Made by a program: the position numbers and the translations under genes
Shown here: piece by piece, positions 50,950 through 62,282 of the stretch
How the letters are laid out: each line of letters opens with the position of its first letter
How positions within the stretch are numbered: position 1 is the stretch's first letter
Assembly (NCBI GenBank): GCA_019096155.1
Contig: JAHCVI010000001.1
Location: 12,921,243-12,985,242, forward strand
Reading direction: 5' to 3'
DNA from: Staphylotrichum longicolle
Taxonomy: Eukaryota; Ascomycota; Sordariomycetes; Sordariales; Chaetomiaceae
Length of the DNA stretch: 64,000 nucleotides
Notes under the pieces: generated by a model
What the model was told of the DNA's origin: nothing
What the model saw: only the letters and a program-made list of their open reading frames with translations
The model's database searches: none

Positions 50950-53640
50950 AGCTCTACTCCTAAGACTAGCTTATACTTCTAGACTCAATTGACCAGCTCT
51001 ATTTGCAAGGCATTAACAACTATATCTCCCTCCTGTAAATCATCGTCTATAGTAACTAGTCGTCTAGTAAGAGTTCCGTCCTAGAGGCAATCTTAGGTAT
51101 CTTCTTCTTAGTTAAGAGCAACTTATATACTCGTTTCCTAACCGAGCTAGTCTTACATAGGACCCTACACATTAGCGCAGACGTCTCTATTGTCCCCTAT
51201 AAATCCCGCCTAGAAGCGGAGCGTAACGCTCTCCTCGCCTTCTACAAAGATCTAGATAGTTTCGACAACCTTCCCTAGTTAGTCGAGAGAGCAAAGGCTA
51301 AGATAGGCATTACGGTATATAGTAGAGCCTTTGCTAAGGATATCCTCTATATTAAATTAACTAGCCCTAACTATCCTTATCTTACCATTGTCGACCTTCC
51401 CGGGCTTATCCACTCTAAAATAAAAAACTAAACTACTTCGGATATTGAGCTTATCTAGGATATCGTTCAGTCCTATATAAGGGAGCCGCGTTGTATTATC
51501 CTTGCTATAGTATCGGCCAAAAACGACTTCGCCAATTAGATTGTCCTAAAACTAGCCTAGACGGCAGACCCGGGTAGCATCCGAACCTTAGGCGTCATCA
51601 CCAAGCCCGACACCTTAGTCCTAGGAGGCGAAAGTGAAGCCCTATATATATCTCTCGCTAGGAACTAGAAGGTCGAGTTCTACTACGGCTGGTATATACT
51701 GAAAAATATAGACTCTAAGAAAGGCTTTTAGGACCTTACGACCTAGGACAATAAAGAGGCTAAGTTCTTCGGATCTAGAGTCTAGAAGGCGCTTCTACTC
51801 TCCTCTTTCGGAATCGGAAAGCTACGCGGCCGTCTTAGCAAGGTCCTCCTTGGGCAGATTACTATAGAGCTTCCTAGCTTAATATATAAGATTGATCAGA
51901 AATTCAAGAGCTATCGTAATCAACTTGAAAGACTTAGGGATCTACAAGCAAGCTCTCAGGAGCAACGACTATACTTGTTCTATTTAAGCAGGTCTTTCTA
52001 GGCGCTTATCAAGGTATTAGTAAGCGGTAGCTACAACGACTCGTTCTTTTCAAGCGCCAAAACCGAATCAGGTTATTAGCGGTATATCAGGGCGGTTATT
52101 CAAAACCTCAACGAAAATTTTACGTCTAAGATATCCCTCTGCGGTCACTACCGGCAGGTCATAGACCTAGAATCCGAAGCGGAAGCTATTCCTTCCGATT
52201 TTTATAATGTAATTTATATCACTCGAGATAAATTCGTCAGCTAAATCAAGGATCTAATACGTAAGATATAAGGGTGCGAGTTACCTAGGACCTTTAATCC
52301 GATGATCGTTACCAAGATATTCCTTAAGCATAGGAGGCCATCGCCTAGCGCCATATAGAAAATGTATAGCGCGCTGCCTACCGCTTTGTCAAGCTTACTC
52401 CATAGACGAGTCGACGGCTAAGGTGCTCTAGTATAAAGTCTTTGAACTAGCGATGAGTAGAATCCTAAAGGAGATATAAAATAAAACTACTAAGCTACTA
52501 AATATTTATCAATATAGCTATTCGATTACTTACAACTACTATTTCACCGAGATACTCTAGAAAGTCCGCTGCGAGAGAAGTAAAAATGAGCGAGAGAGAA
52601 TCCTATATTAGTTCTTTAGTATCGACTTGCTTAAATTATAGTATTTGAGAAGCGATTTTAATCTTAGACGCCTTGCTAACTTATTAGTGAAGGGCGGGGA
52701 GCCGGATATAGGATAGTTCGCTGCCAACGAGGCTTTGGATTATTTAAATGCCTATTATAAGGTAGGTCTATCGTTCCCTAACGATCTTTCGTTCTTTCTT
52801 TCTATATATAATATCTCTCCTCTAAATAGGCAAACTTCAATGTAGAATATTACTAAGATTATAGTTTAATAAGCCAAAAGTGCCTTTTAAGTGCTATTCT
52901 CCGCTAATCCTAATAGCCTTGCTAAGTTACTTTCAAGCGATTTATCGATAATATAGCCGTTGAAGTGATCGAGGTCAAGCTAATGTCTATACTTAACTAT
53001 ATCCTACTCCCTGTCTCGATCTACTAAATGCTTGACGACTAGGTAGCTCGTATTGCCGGGGAATCTGATGAAATCCAAACGGCATAAAAGCAGCTTAATA
53101 AGCAGCTCGAGGTTCTTTAGAATGGCTTAGAAATATACAAGCGCTTTATAGGATTCAGAATTAGTAGAGGTAAGAATAGCAGTTACCTATAATCGCTATT
53201 AAATAGATATTCTAATACTCTCTAGATTCGGTTTTTATTTCTACCCGAATAACTAATAATTACTACATTAGTAATGCCAATAAATAAGGCTTATACTCAA
53301 TTAGATTACAATCTTAGATACCTAAGTCTACAAAGATAATTAAAGGGGAGTCGGATCCGGAATATAAACTAGAGTCGGAATATAAGACGGAACTAGAGCT
53401 AAAGCTAGAGAAAGCCGATAAAGTTGCCTACGAGACTTCGTCCCTTGAACTGCTAAAAGCCGTAGAGGTAGCTCCTATCGTAAAAGATATTTAGGATTCG
53501 ATATCGAAGACGCCCATTGGTAGAATAAAGAAGAAGAGGTAGAAAGGGAAGGCAGTTATAGAACTTAACTTATATCTGGCAAAAGCAAGCTTATAGTATT
53601 AAGCATCGGGTAGATAACCTAGGGGCTACTATAACGACTA
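50950..53640 (+). pseudogene. Dynamin-family GTPase, RIP-destroyed
   Basis: Dynamins are membrane-remodelling GTPases; many filamentous fungi have extra copies in accessory regions. Blocks in order: D-S-I-D-Q-L-Y-L-Q-G-I near 50985, the P-loop near 51049-51075 reading S-N-stop-S-S-S-K-S-S where dynamins have G-D-Q-S-S-G-K-S-S, the switch-II motif I-V-D-L-P-G-L-I-H-S near 51388-51415, S-A-K-N-D-F-A near 51510, and L-G-V-I-T-K-P-D-T-L near 51585-51615. The middle and GED-like region is unreadable in detail, and the 3' end is marked by a Lys/Arg-rich run near 53530-53560. The gene is dead: the P-loop Gly/Gln codons are lost. Confidence 0.8.
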
Positions 53641-54617
53641 AAGAGATGGCATTTTTTCGCAAGTTTCTTGATTTTTTTTTAGAATTCCAGATAATAATAG
53701 CCGCCAGGCGTATAAACCTAAGCGGTTGCGAAGGACTAGCACGATAGGATGGTTCGACCTAGTACTAGTAGAGCAAATCCTCTCCTATATATAGAATAAT
53801 ATAGTTGTAGGTAAGGGCCTACTACCCTTACGCTTAATCGTTATAATTTCGTATACCATGTTAGGTAGTGAGGAGTGGTATTTAATAGTTGGCTCTAAAG
53901 AGCGTACCGAGTTTTGTTCATCAACCCCAGCCTTCCCGCCTTCAAGAGGGACCGTATCGTGTTACTATACTTGACTATAGCCGGTTCTTACGCCGATATA
54001 GCTACGTCTAGCGTGTCAAGTCTACCATATCTCCTTCCTAATTCTACTTGCCCTACTACGGTCACTAGTTTTATCCGCCGATTCTTGACAGAACCCTAGA
54101 TAATATAGCTTAGACGATAGTTTGTTTCATTATAGGAGCTACACCGGCAGGTTATATGGACCGGCATCCGCTGTGAAGAGGTATAGGATTAGGCGCGTCG
54201 AAAGTATATGCGGACTTTATCAATAGCCTGGTCTCGACAAGCATTGGAATATCCATCTTCTAGGTATGACGTAGTTACAGCAACAACCTACCTCTCCCGG
54301 CTCGGAGGATAAAGGCTCGAAATAGTATCGTGGAAGGATCAATCACTACGTGGATAGGGTCGCGTGCACTGCCTGCGGAAATCCGTCGGATAGGCATTGG
54401 GGCAAGCACACCGCTCTAGGCAGGCAAAGTACTAGAGGTGTCAGCGAAACCTCATCATTCTCACAACTACCGTATCGTAGCCCATCATTCCATTCATCAG
54501 TCATCAAGTGGCAGCCCGAGCAACACCCAACTCACCAGCCCGTGACCCTTATACACAAGTGCCGTCTTATATATGTACAACATGAGGCGAACTTGGATAA
54601 CATCTGATCCCGCCCAT
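53641..54617. other. Transition from RIP island to gene space
   Basis: 53641-54340 is RIP-affected and unassigned (one 61-codon ORF at 53914). From about 54350 composition becomes normal; this part probably holds the 3' UTR of the minus-strand esterase. Confidence 0.4.
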
Positions 54618-56404
54618 CTAAATATGGAAAGCCTCCGCATTCGCCGCGAGAAACTTGGCCGCATCGGAGCGGAAGTCGTCCTTGAGATAGCCGTTGGAGT
54701 CGGCAAAGAAGTTAATGAGCATACGGTCCTGGCTCCACTGGGGCCAGTCCTCGGCGATCTTGCTCTTCTGGCTGGTGCCGCCGCCCGCGTTGTTGGGGTC
54801 TAGGTTGTACACAAAGTTGGCATAGTAACCCTGAATACTCTTGCTAGCATAGTTGGGCAAGATGCCGTAGAACACCTGCAAAATATCGCTGGTGTGGAAC
54901 GTTCCCAGGATCGGGGTGCCCTGGTCGTAGCTGGCCAGGTACGACCAAGCCGGGACGTTGGGGTGGTTCGCGGTCGCGTCCTCGAGGAAGACGCGGCGGG
55001 TAAGGGTGAAGACAAGGTCGCCTAGAATGGCGGCAAGACGCTTAAAGCCCGGATAGATCTCGTTGAAGATCCCGCTGCGGAAGGGCGACCCGTCCCAAAC
55101 CCACGGAGAGTAAAGGCTAACGAGGGTCTCGAGCTGCGACTTGGTCGCGCCGTGGAAGAAGAGATCACCGAGATACGTGACGATCTTGTCGCTGCTGGTG
55201 ATGTTGGGCTGGAACAAGGCGAAGATCGTGCCCTCGTCTTCCTGATCGCCGATGATCATGGGAACGGCCGTGTACTTGCCCGCCTTGGCAAGCACATCGG
55301 GGCTCTGGGTAAGCACCTTGCCGTCCGGCCGGGGAAGGTACGAGAGGGCGACCGAGTTGTACGACAAAAAGGCGGGAACCGAGTTGACGGCGGCCAGGAA
55401 CTTGTCGTATGGGGCCGCGCGGAGGCAAGCCAACGTGTCGAAGGTCCCGGCACAGCCGGCCTTGGCCACTACCGCGTCGTAGATAGCTTGGCCCTTGGGG
55501 CCATCAACGGGCTCCGCTGGGATGACGCTGCCGGAGTTCATGATGGCGCCGCGGAAGAGCGGCTTGCCCTTGTACTGGATGTTGCCGCTATAGAGGGCCA
55601 TCTGGTCGAACACGGAGATGGCGCCGGCGGACTCGCCCCAGATAGTCACCTTACCAGGGTCGCCGCCGAACGCAGCAATATTATCGGCAACCCACTCGAG
55701 GCCCATGCGCTGATCGAGGAGGCCGAGGTTGGCGGAGCCGTCGGCGAGGATCTCCTTGCCTGGCATGAAGCCGAATCCAGCAACACGGTAGTTGATCGCC
55801 ACGAAGATGTAGGGCTTGCCCATGTCGATGGCGTTAGACACAAGCGGGCCGCCGTCATACATGGAACTCCAGCCAAGCTGAGAAGTCCGGTTATTAGCGG
55901 ATGAAGATGCCTGGATTCCCATCAAGCGCCACTCACCTCGAAGCCGCCTCCGAAGATCCAGAATAAGACGGGCAGCTTGTCGCCCGCCTTGGTGCCTTTT
56001 GGTCTGACGATACTGATGGACAAGCAGTCCTCACTGACTTTCAGGGCTTTCTGGAACAGGGGTGAGTTGCTGACGGTATTCAGGATCGTGGACAGGAAAT
56101 CGTTCGCATCGGTGTCGGAGATAAATTGCGGGCATGCCGAAGCCATCCCGGAAGCATCGAAGGTGCCGAGAGACGAGTTGAGCCTAACAGGAGGCTTGAG
56201 TCTCAGCGGGCCTACCGGGGGCAGGGCAAAGGGGATGCCGTTGAAGGCCTCGGTGGCCAAGCGCTCCTTTCCGACGATGTTGCCGGAGGCGATGGTGACG
56301 GTCGGGGCGGATCCCCTCGGCATCACGTTCGTGGGCGGCTCCGGGGGCGCGGCGGCAGCCCGGTTGAGGAGGGTAGCGGCGACGAAGGCGGCGATGCCCT
56401 TCAT
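54618..56404 (-). CDS. Secreted type-B carboxylesterase/lipase
   Basis: Two exons (56404-55937 and 55877-54618) around a 59-bp GT-AG intron give 575 residues. It hydrolyses carboxylic esters by a Ser-His-acid triad. There is a signal peptide (M-K-G-I-A-A-F-V-A-A-T-L-L). The oxyanion-hole G-G-G-F-E straddles the intron (W-I-F-G-G-G-F-E then L-G-W-S-S-M-Y-D-G-G). The nucleophile elbow is T-I-W-G-E-S-A-G-A, the acid lies in Q-E-D-E-G-T, and the His in F-H-T-S-D-I-L-Q. The E-D-C-L motif and early Cys (A-C-P-Q) support the usual disulphide. Length and motif order fit the family fully; the gene looks intact and un-RIPped. Substrate not predictable. Confidence 0.92.
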
Positions 56405-58267
56405 GGTGTTGCAACGACCTGGCGGCAGGATATAGGATCGAAGGGGTAGAAGCAGCTGGGAAGGAACAACGAGTCCAGGCTGTCAAAGTCACCCTGGCTG
56501 AGTCTCCCTGATTTGGACGAGGAAGGGGCATAGAACTCGTCTCTTATAGTCATCACCAACGCCTCTATGGCGATCCATGTGGAAGTGCACAGATTCCAAA
56601 GAGTGCCCACCGAGGAGGTCAACGATCAGATGCTTGGCATCGGCGATACAACACCAAGGACCCAACCGTCGTCGACTCGGAGGGATACATGGGCTCCTCA
56701 CCGGCCCAGGGCCCCAGCGACCACGCGGCGGCATCGGAATATCGACAGGTTGGGCAAGTGTCTAGCAGCAGGGTCGGACAGCGTTCTCTTGTGGCACCGT
56801 TTGCGACGGGCGGTGCGTTTTAGAGTGGTAGTGGGAGTGACTCGCGTAACATCAAGCAGGGGAAGAAGCTGGGGTATCCGGGATGGGCTGACGGCTCCAT
56901 CCTAAGACGCGTTTTCCCCACGGGGAAGAGGTCACTTGCAAATTTGGACAGTGACAGCCAGTATCACCGCTTGAACCCAATGTCGTATCGTCAGCGTTAC
57001 ACGCCGCAGCCGCCGCAATCCTCAGCATTGAACCTGGAACCTGGCGCAGCATCCACCTCTTTCCGTCCTGAGTCGCACCGCGGGAGCATGTGAAGGGGGT
57101 GGTCCTGTGCCTGGCGCTTGGCACAAGCCTCGGCAACACAAAATGCGGGACAGGGGGGCAACCTTGCATTAATGCTGATTGCTGCCCTGAGTCGCCGTCG
57201 AACATGTGCCGCGTCGCAACAAGATGGAGGGGAGCGGATCTAAGGGGTGTTCAGCGCCGATGGTCAACGGGAGGATGGTGGATGGCGGATGAGGGATGCC
57301 GGCGTTGGCGGACAGAATGATGGTGGTGCTTTGTCGGTCGCTAACAGCAGAGGCCACCAGCTGAGGTCAGAAGAAAAGTGTTCTGTTGGAAAGGGGGGAG
57401 GAAAGAACCTAACGTAGACTCTGTCAATCACGCGCCGAATCCTTGCTTCCAGGTTGCTTTGCCGCATTGTTTGGCCGCGAGTACCCCCAATTCGTGAACG
57501 GCGACTGCCGAAGCAGGACGCCAGTAGCAACTATCATGATGGCCGTTGTGGTCTCGGTGCAACCTGAAAAGCCGAACGGGCAGCGAGAGCGGGTAGGGAC
57601 GAAAACGAGAAACAGCGCGGGATGATTGATGGAATGGAAACCACCCTGCTTGGGACCCACAACCACGGGGTCTGGGGAAGGCGCGCGAACACGTGTTGGG
57701 GTGCAGACGAATAGCGGCAGGGGGACGGTTCCGTTCGGGAAAGCAACTGAGATTGCGGGGAAGTCGAGGTTAGGCTCCTCTTTTGGACGCGACTCCATTT
57801 GTCGACAGCCACACGACGTTTTAATTTCCGTCTACTCAACACAATTGGTACGCACGTACAATCTGCTCAGGAACCACCTCATGCTTATTCGCATGTGAAA
57901 GGGCTAGGCGAGCCGGAGTGTAAGTGGGAGCTAACGTTCTCGTCCTTGGCCGTCGGGTTTCCTGACACCGCCGTCCCCTGCAGGAGGATCGGATTCCGGG
58001 TCAGAAATTCATCCACACCCAACCACCCCTCCAATCTTAACGAAAACGCGACCCGGTCTGCCCAACAACTGCACGTGCCAACATCTTAGAGCCTCAAAGC
58101 CCGCCTAACACCCGGCGAAAAGGGCCCTAACCTTAGAGGTTGGCTTGCTGACGGAAAACGATTGAGACTGCAGGTCGCAAAAGAGGGAGATGCATGTCGG
58201 TTTATCCTCTACCACAAGTGGGCAATTGAGAACAGCCCTCTTCAGCTGTACGCCTCTGCACTCGTGT
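56405..58267. other. Intergenic region without a confident gene
   Basis: 1.86 kb of normal GC content. Several overlapping ORFs (longest 124 codons, 57424-57798 minus) have no recognisable features. A Cys-rich stretch at 57090-57212 (C-G-T-G-G-Q-P-C, then C-C-P-E-S, no ATG) is discussed as a finding. The left end should contain the esterase promoter. Confidence 0.4.
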
Positions 58268-58626
58268 TCAGCCCAACCCGCAGCATTCCCCACTCATTGC
58301 AACTGCGCCCGTCTGGCTGACCGACGCCGCATCACAGCCACCGACATTGCGCCACCGTCCCTTCGTGGACCTACAACCTCCGCCGCGGACGAGAGAAAGC
58401 GCTGTCAGAAGACGGGCTCTGAGTAGAGTGCTGATAGTCTTTTCATCCTCCAATGACTAGAATACAAAACCCCGGCTTGGCCCGGGCTCAAAGTGGGGTT
58501 TAATCTGCCCACCTGTTCACCATTCTTGGTTTAGGAACATTGTCCAGCAGGGCATTGGATTGAAGAGCCATAGAACCAAGAATAACCACTCATATCGCGG
58601 AAGTCTTTGCAGAAGACCGCCCCGTT
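58268..58626 (-). repeat. Dispersed ~355-bp repeat, less mutated copy
   Basis: Inverted partner of 42380-42735. It ends within 110 bp of the broken 5' end of the adenosine deaminase gene. Confidence 0.85.
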
Positions 58627-58731
58627 AGGGGTCTGTTGCTCAGGCCCCGATCCGATATTGTGTGCCGGATCAATCGGCAAGAACAGTTGAATCGTGGAAG
58701 TTGAATGAGACGAGCAGATCCCCCTCATCAT
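58531..58731 (-). pseudogene. C-terminal end of a small Cys-rich secreted protein
   Basis: The minus-strand frame has S-T-I-Q-L-F-L-P-I-D-P, a pattern often seen right after the signal peptide of fungal small secreted proteins, then G-A-V-F-C-K-D-F-R-D-M-S-G-Y-S-W and a C-terminal C-P-A-G-Q-C-S-stop. No signal peptide precedes it here; the related locus at 42271 has the signal peptide but a broken body. The start Met at 58731 lies in sequence shared with the deaminase exon on the other strand. Confidence 0.4.
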
Positions 58732-59697
58732 CACCGAATACGAAGCTTTTCAGAAGGACCACGAGCGCCGGGTTTTGAAGGGACTGAAAGTCATCTACTG
58801 CACGCCACGCTCATTCAGCGAAAAGCAAGTCGCAGGCGCCCTGATGCAATGTTTCCAGTTCAAGAAGGACAAGAGGTTTTCCGAGTACATTGCCGGTAAG
58901 TCGCCTTCCAGAACCCTTATGACACCTAAAGCCCAGAACTAACCTCCGCCACCGACCTCCAGGCTTCGACCTCGCCGGCGAGGAAAGCAAAGGCAAGCCC
59001 CTCAAAGCATTTACGCGCCAGTTCCTGCAGTTCCAAGCGCTCTGCAAGGCAGCCGACATCGAGATCCCCTTCCTCTTCCACTGCGGCGAGACGCTCGACA
59101 TCGGCACCGACACAGACGGCAACCTGCTCGACGCGCTACTCCTCAGCGCGAAGCGCATCGGCCACGGCTTCGCCCTCCCGCGCCACCCCTACGTCATGGA
59201 CCAGATGAAGCAGCGCGGCGTCTGCGTCGAGGTTTGCCCCATCTCTAACGAGATCCTCGGCCTCACGCCCCGCATGAGCGGCCACGCCGTCTACAGCCTG
59301 CTGGCCAACAATGTGCCGTGCACCATCAGCTCGGATAATGGCACGCTGTTTAGGTGTGTACACCCCTTCCCCCATCACCCACGCTGCCTGTCAACCATCT
59401 TACTAACTTTTCCTGCTCCCCAGATCCCGCCTCTCGCACGACTTCTACCAGGCTATGGCCGGCAAGGCAGACATGACGCTGCACGACCTGCGCCAGCTGG
59501 CCGAGTGGAGCATCCAGCACGCCTGCATGGAGCCGGAGCTGATGCGTGAGGTGCGCAGCAGCTGGGAGGACATGTGGGATGCGTTCTGCCAGCGTATTGT
59601 GGACGAGGAGTTTACGGTCAAGGACGAGGCAGGGAGGATGGCGGCCGAGGGGGATGTCGCCGTGAACCAGCCGGCTGGGGGGCCGCCGGTGGTGTGA
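58731..59697 (+). pseudogene. ADGF/CECR1-type adenosine deaminase, N-terminally truncated
   Basis: Adenosine deaminases convert adenosine to inosine. Exons: about 58731-58895, 58963-59353 and 59424-59697, with GT-AG introns of 67 and 70 bp. Seen are I-A-G-F-D-L-A-G-E-E, the zinc/catalytic F-H-C-G-E-T-L-D, R-I-G-H-G-F-A-L, V-C-P-I-S-N and I-S-S-D-N-G-T-L-F, all in the usual order and unmutated. The N-terminal ~200 residues, including the first metal-binding H-x-H of the family, are missing: a stop precedes E-Q-I-P-L-I-I-T-E-Y, and the dispersed repeat lies just upstream. So the catalytic core is incomplete, although the 3' two-thirds show no decay, which suggests recent truncation. Confidence 0.8.
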
Positions 59698-61190
59698 GAG
59701 GATTTCGTCAGAGCGTTTAGATGGATTTACAGTGCTTTCCGTTTTGTTCTTTTTGGTTCCTTTCTTTCGGGTCTTTTTTCTTTGGTTCTTATGAGTTATG
59801 TATGACACAGACAGAGCATCCTTTTTCAATCATGGTTCCAAGTAGTAAATAAACGTGGTTGCCCCGGAAACTACTGTACCACTATGCCCGAGTTCTCGAC
59901 AGGCTACAAGACGAGGAAAGTCTGAAGCCTGCAAAGGGATGGAATTCGAGACGGCTGGCAGGTATGGACTTCGCCTCACTGGCAAGCCGGTCCAGATCCT
60001 CCTCCATCATCACGGTCGAGGTTAACCAAAACACTTGCGGTGACTGGCCACGGATGCTAAAGAGTAACTGGGAAAACCGTAAGGTGAACAAAAGGTATCG
60101 CGTGGTCTCTCTATTCTGCGACAAGTTCAATGAGCAGCCAGTTGTACCCAACTCTGAGGTGTGCAGCACCTGGTCGCGGCCGCCTGAAGGCTGCGACTAC
60201 TTGGTCGTTCATCAACATTATCTTCAAGGTTTACGACAACCCAGTCGTGGGTGCTGAATATGCTTGATTTGTATGAGCTGCAGGTGCCATGGGTGTGGAC
60301 CTAATGTGGGGTGCCGCTTACGACGGCGAGCTGGTAGGAGACGTCGTTGCCCACTTCAAGATCGTGATGCGTTTTGACAGTGCAAACGGAGTTGTTCGAC
60401 ACTGCGAAGGCTCAAGCAGCAGAGACCGCGGGGGCAGTAAGGAGGCCGACGGCCGAGACCCGAAAGGCAAGCCATCTTGCGACGTCCTTCGGCAACTGCC
60501 GCGATGCGTGACTGACCTTGACAGTAACCAACCAAAGTCGCATTTGCAGTTGCCCACACTACATACGAGAGAGAGAAGATCGGGCACCAGCTGGGCGAAT
60601 ATTGGCGACTTACGAAATGGCCAATTACATCCATGGTTCAGGAAGAGTCGGTTCTCTGTGGTGTCAGCGCGGATCACCTTGACGGCACGGTGCTAAGCCA
60701 ATCCCCTGAAGTGCTGCGCCACAGGTCACAGGGCGCCGGGAGCCTGTGCGAGCACGCAGGTGAGAACTTGTGTGGGGTTGGTGGTTTGCGAGGACATCGT
60801 CCTTCTGTGTTGTACTGTGCCGTGACATGGATGGACTGGTATCACAATTCTGATGGAAAGCTGACAGGAGCCCAATCCAAACAGCCGCAGGGCTGTCCAT
60901 TTGGGAAATCAACGACGGTTAACACCAACTAAGACATCCATCCAACTGTATCGATACTGACACTAATACTACTCGCCGTCATACCAGATGAGAAAAGATC
61001 TGAAGCCGAATAGGGTTGCGCGCTTTCCTCATCTCTTACCTACGTCCTCTGCAGCGGTGGGTCAGGACACTAGACAATTAGGGGCTCCACTTGTAATAGG
61101 CATAAGGTAGTTATCTCTCAATGAGCAAATTTCGAGACGAAATCATCAACATCATGTACTCATCAACCCAGTCCAGACAGCTAGCATATC
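59698..61190. other. Intergenic region without a confident gene
   Basis: Contains unassigned ORFs at 59859-60257 and 60289-60696 (plus) with overlapping minus-strand ORFs and no clear codon bias. Right part holds the terminator side of the minus-strand secreted-protein gene. Confidence 0.4.
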
Positions 61191-61985
61191 TTACGCAACA
61201 CTCAGCTCAGTCGGCTGGATCTCGCTGTCGACCGGCGCACAGTTGGTATCGAGGCTAGAGTAGATCTCGCCTATGATCCACTTCGGGTTCACCCACGTCG
61301 TGTCGGTGCACTCGAGCGTGAGGTTCACATCGCCGCGGCCAGTGAACGTGATGCTGGTAGTCATTCAATTAGCCCAGCCGGCTCGAAACACGCTATGCCA
61401 GGGAGAAAGGAATAAACTTACGGGTCCTGCGGATCCTGATCGCTGCACACCCAGCTCTGATTCACGCGCAGCTGGCCCGAGACGCGGTTGAAGTCGAAGC
61501 TGGAGCGGGTGTCGTTGCACTTGTACTGGACGGTGCCGTCGAAGAAGTCGAAGAACTGGCTGCTGGCCGCGTCGCAGTGGGTGGTGCTTTGGTCGGCTGG
61601 GTTGAACAGGTCGAAGGACGCGTAGCCCCTTGCCGAGCTTAGGTGCGCTGGGGTGCTGTAGATGACCGAGGCGTGGAAGTCGAAGTTGCTGGCCGTCCAT
61701 GACATGTTTGTGAAGGAGATGTTTGAGCAGCCGGCGGCTTCCGTGGCCTCGGCAACGCGCGTAGAGATTGGCGAGGCGGTTGCGGTGAGCCCCAGGAGGG
61801 CCAGGAGGGGCAGGAGGGGCAGGAGGGGCAGGAGGGGCAGGAGCAGGGCAGGAGGGCAGGAGGGGCAGGAGGGGCAGGAGGGGCAGGAGGGGCAGGAGGG
61901 GCAGGAGGGGCAGGAGGGGCAGGAGGGGCAGGAGGGGCAGGAGGGGCAGGAGGGGCAGGAGGGTGAAGAGCGTGTGGCAGTGCAT
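61191..61985 (-). CDS. Secreted protein with minisatellite-coded signal peptide; reading frame broken in this sequence
   Basis: Exon 1 61985-61422 and exon 2 61353-61191 around a 68-bp GT-AG intron. The ATG at 61985 gives M-H-C-H-T-L-F-T followed by many L-L-P units from a 9-bp tandem repeat. The mature part (A-S-P-I-S-T-R, then C-S-N-I-S-F-T-N-M-S-W, Y-A-S-F-D-L-F-N-P, V-Q-Y-K-C-N-D-T and V-N-Q-S-W-V-C, ending C-T-D-T-T-W and S-V-A-stop) lies in a different frame, because two repeat units near 61843-61860 have 8 bp instead of 9. The mature part resembles small secreted fungal proteins with an AltA1-like cysteine spacing (tentative). Either the gene is switched off in this strain or the assembly miscounted the repeat. 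Confidence 0.7.
61792..61973 (-). repeat. 9-bp minisatellite (CTCCTGCCC, about 19 units) in a signal peptide
   Basis: Minus-strand unit CTCCTGCCC encodes Leu-Leu-Pro. About 13 perfect units, then two 8-bp units and one 12-bp unit (CTGCTCCTGCCC), then four more units. The first units join directly onto the signal-peptide start codons. Confidence 0.95.
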
Positions 61986-62282
61986 CTTGATGGTTTATGG
62001 TGTTTGTTCGGTTGGTGATAACGGTGATTGGTTTGAACTTGAGTGAATGTGAGAGTGGAAGGGATAGAGGAGATGATGGCGTCAAATAATGTAGTGGTCA
62101 TTAACCTACAAAACTATGTTTGCCCCGCTCGTCAAGTGCCTGGTCACCCCCGAATGACATGCCGCGTGTTCAACCATTACCGTCTAATGCGCTCAGAATT
62201 GTAGATGCCCGTGTGTATCGACGTGCTGAAAATCGTGGCGGCGCAAGGCAATTAGATCATCATTAGCTCATGTCAGACCACT
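61986..62282. other. Upstream region of the secreted-protein gene
   Basis: About 300 bp, presumably the promoter of the minus-strand gene. Nothing else is seen. Confidence 0.35.

Noticed and set aside
55152..55904. 250-codon plus-strand ORF opposite the esterase
   Set aside because: Antisense shadow of the esterase exon 2; no features, and the esterase frame is certain.
61792..61973. GGGGCAGGA array read on the plus strand as a Gly/Gln/Glu-rich protein
   Set aside because: The minus-strand frame leads into a well-formed secreted protein with an intron; the plus-strand ORF (61662-62018) is its shadow.
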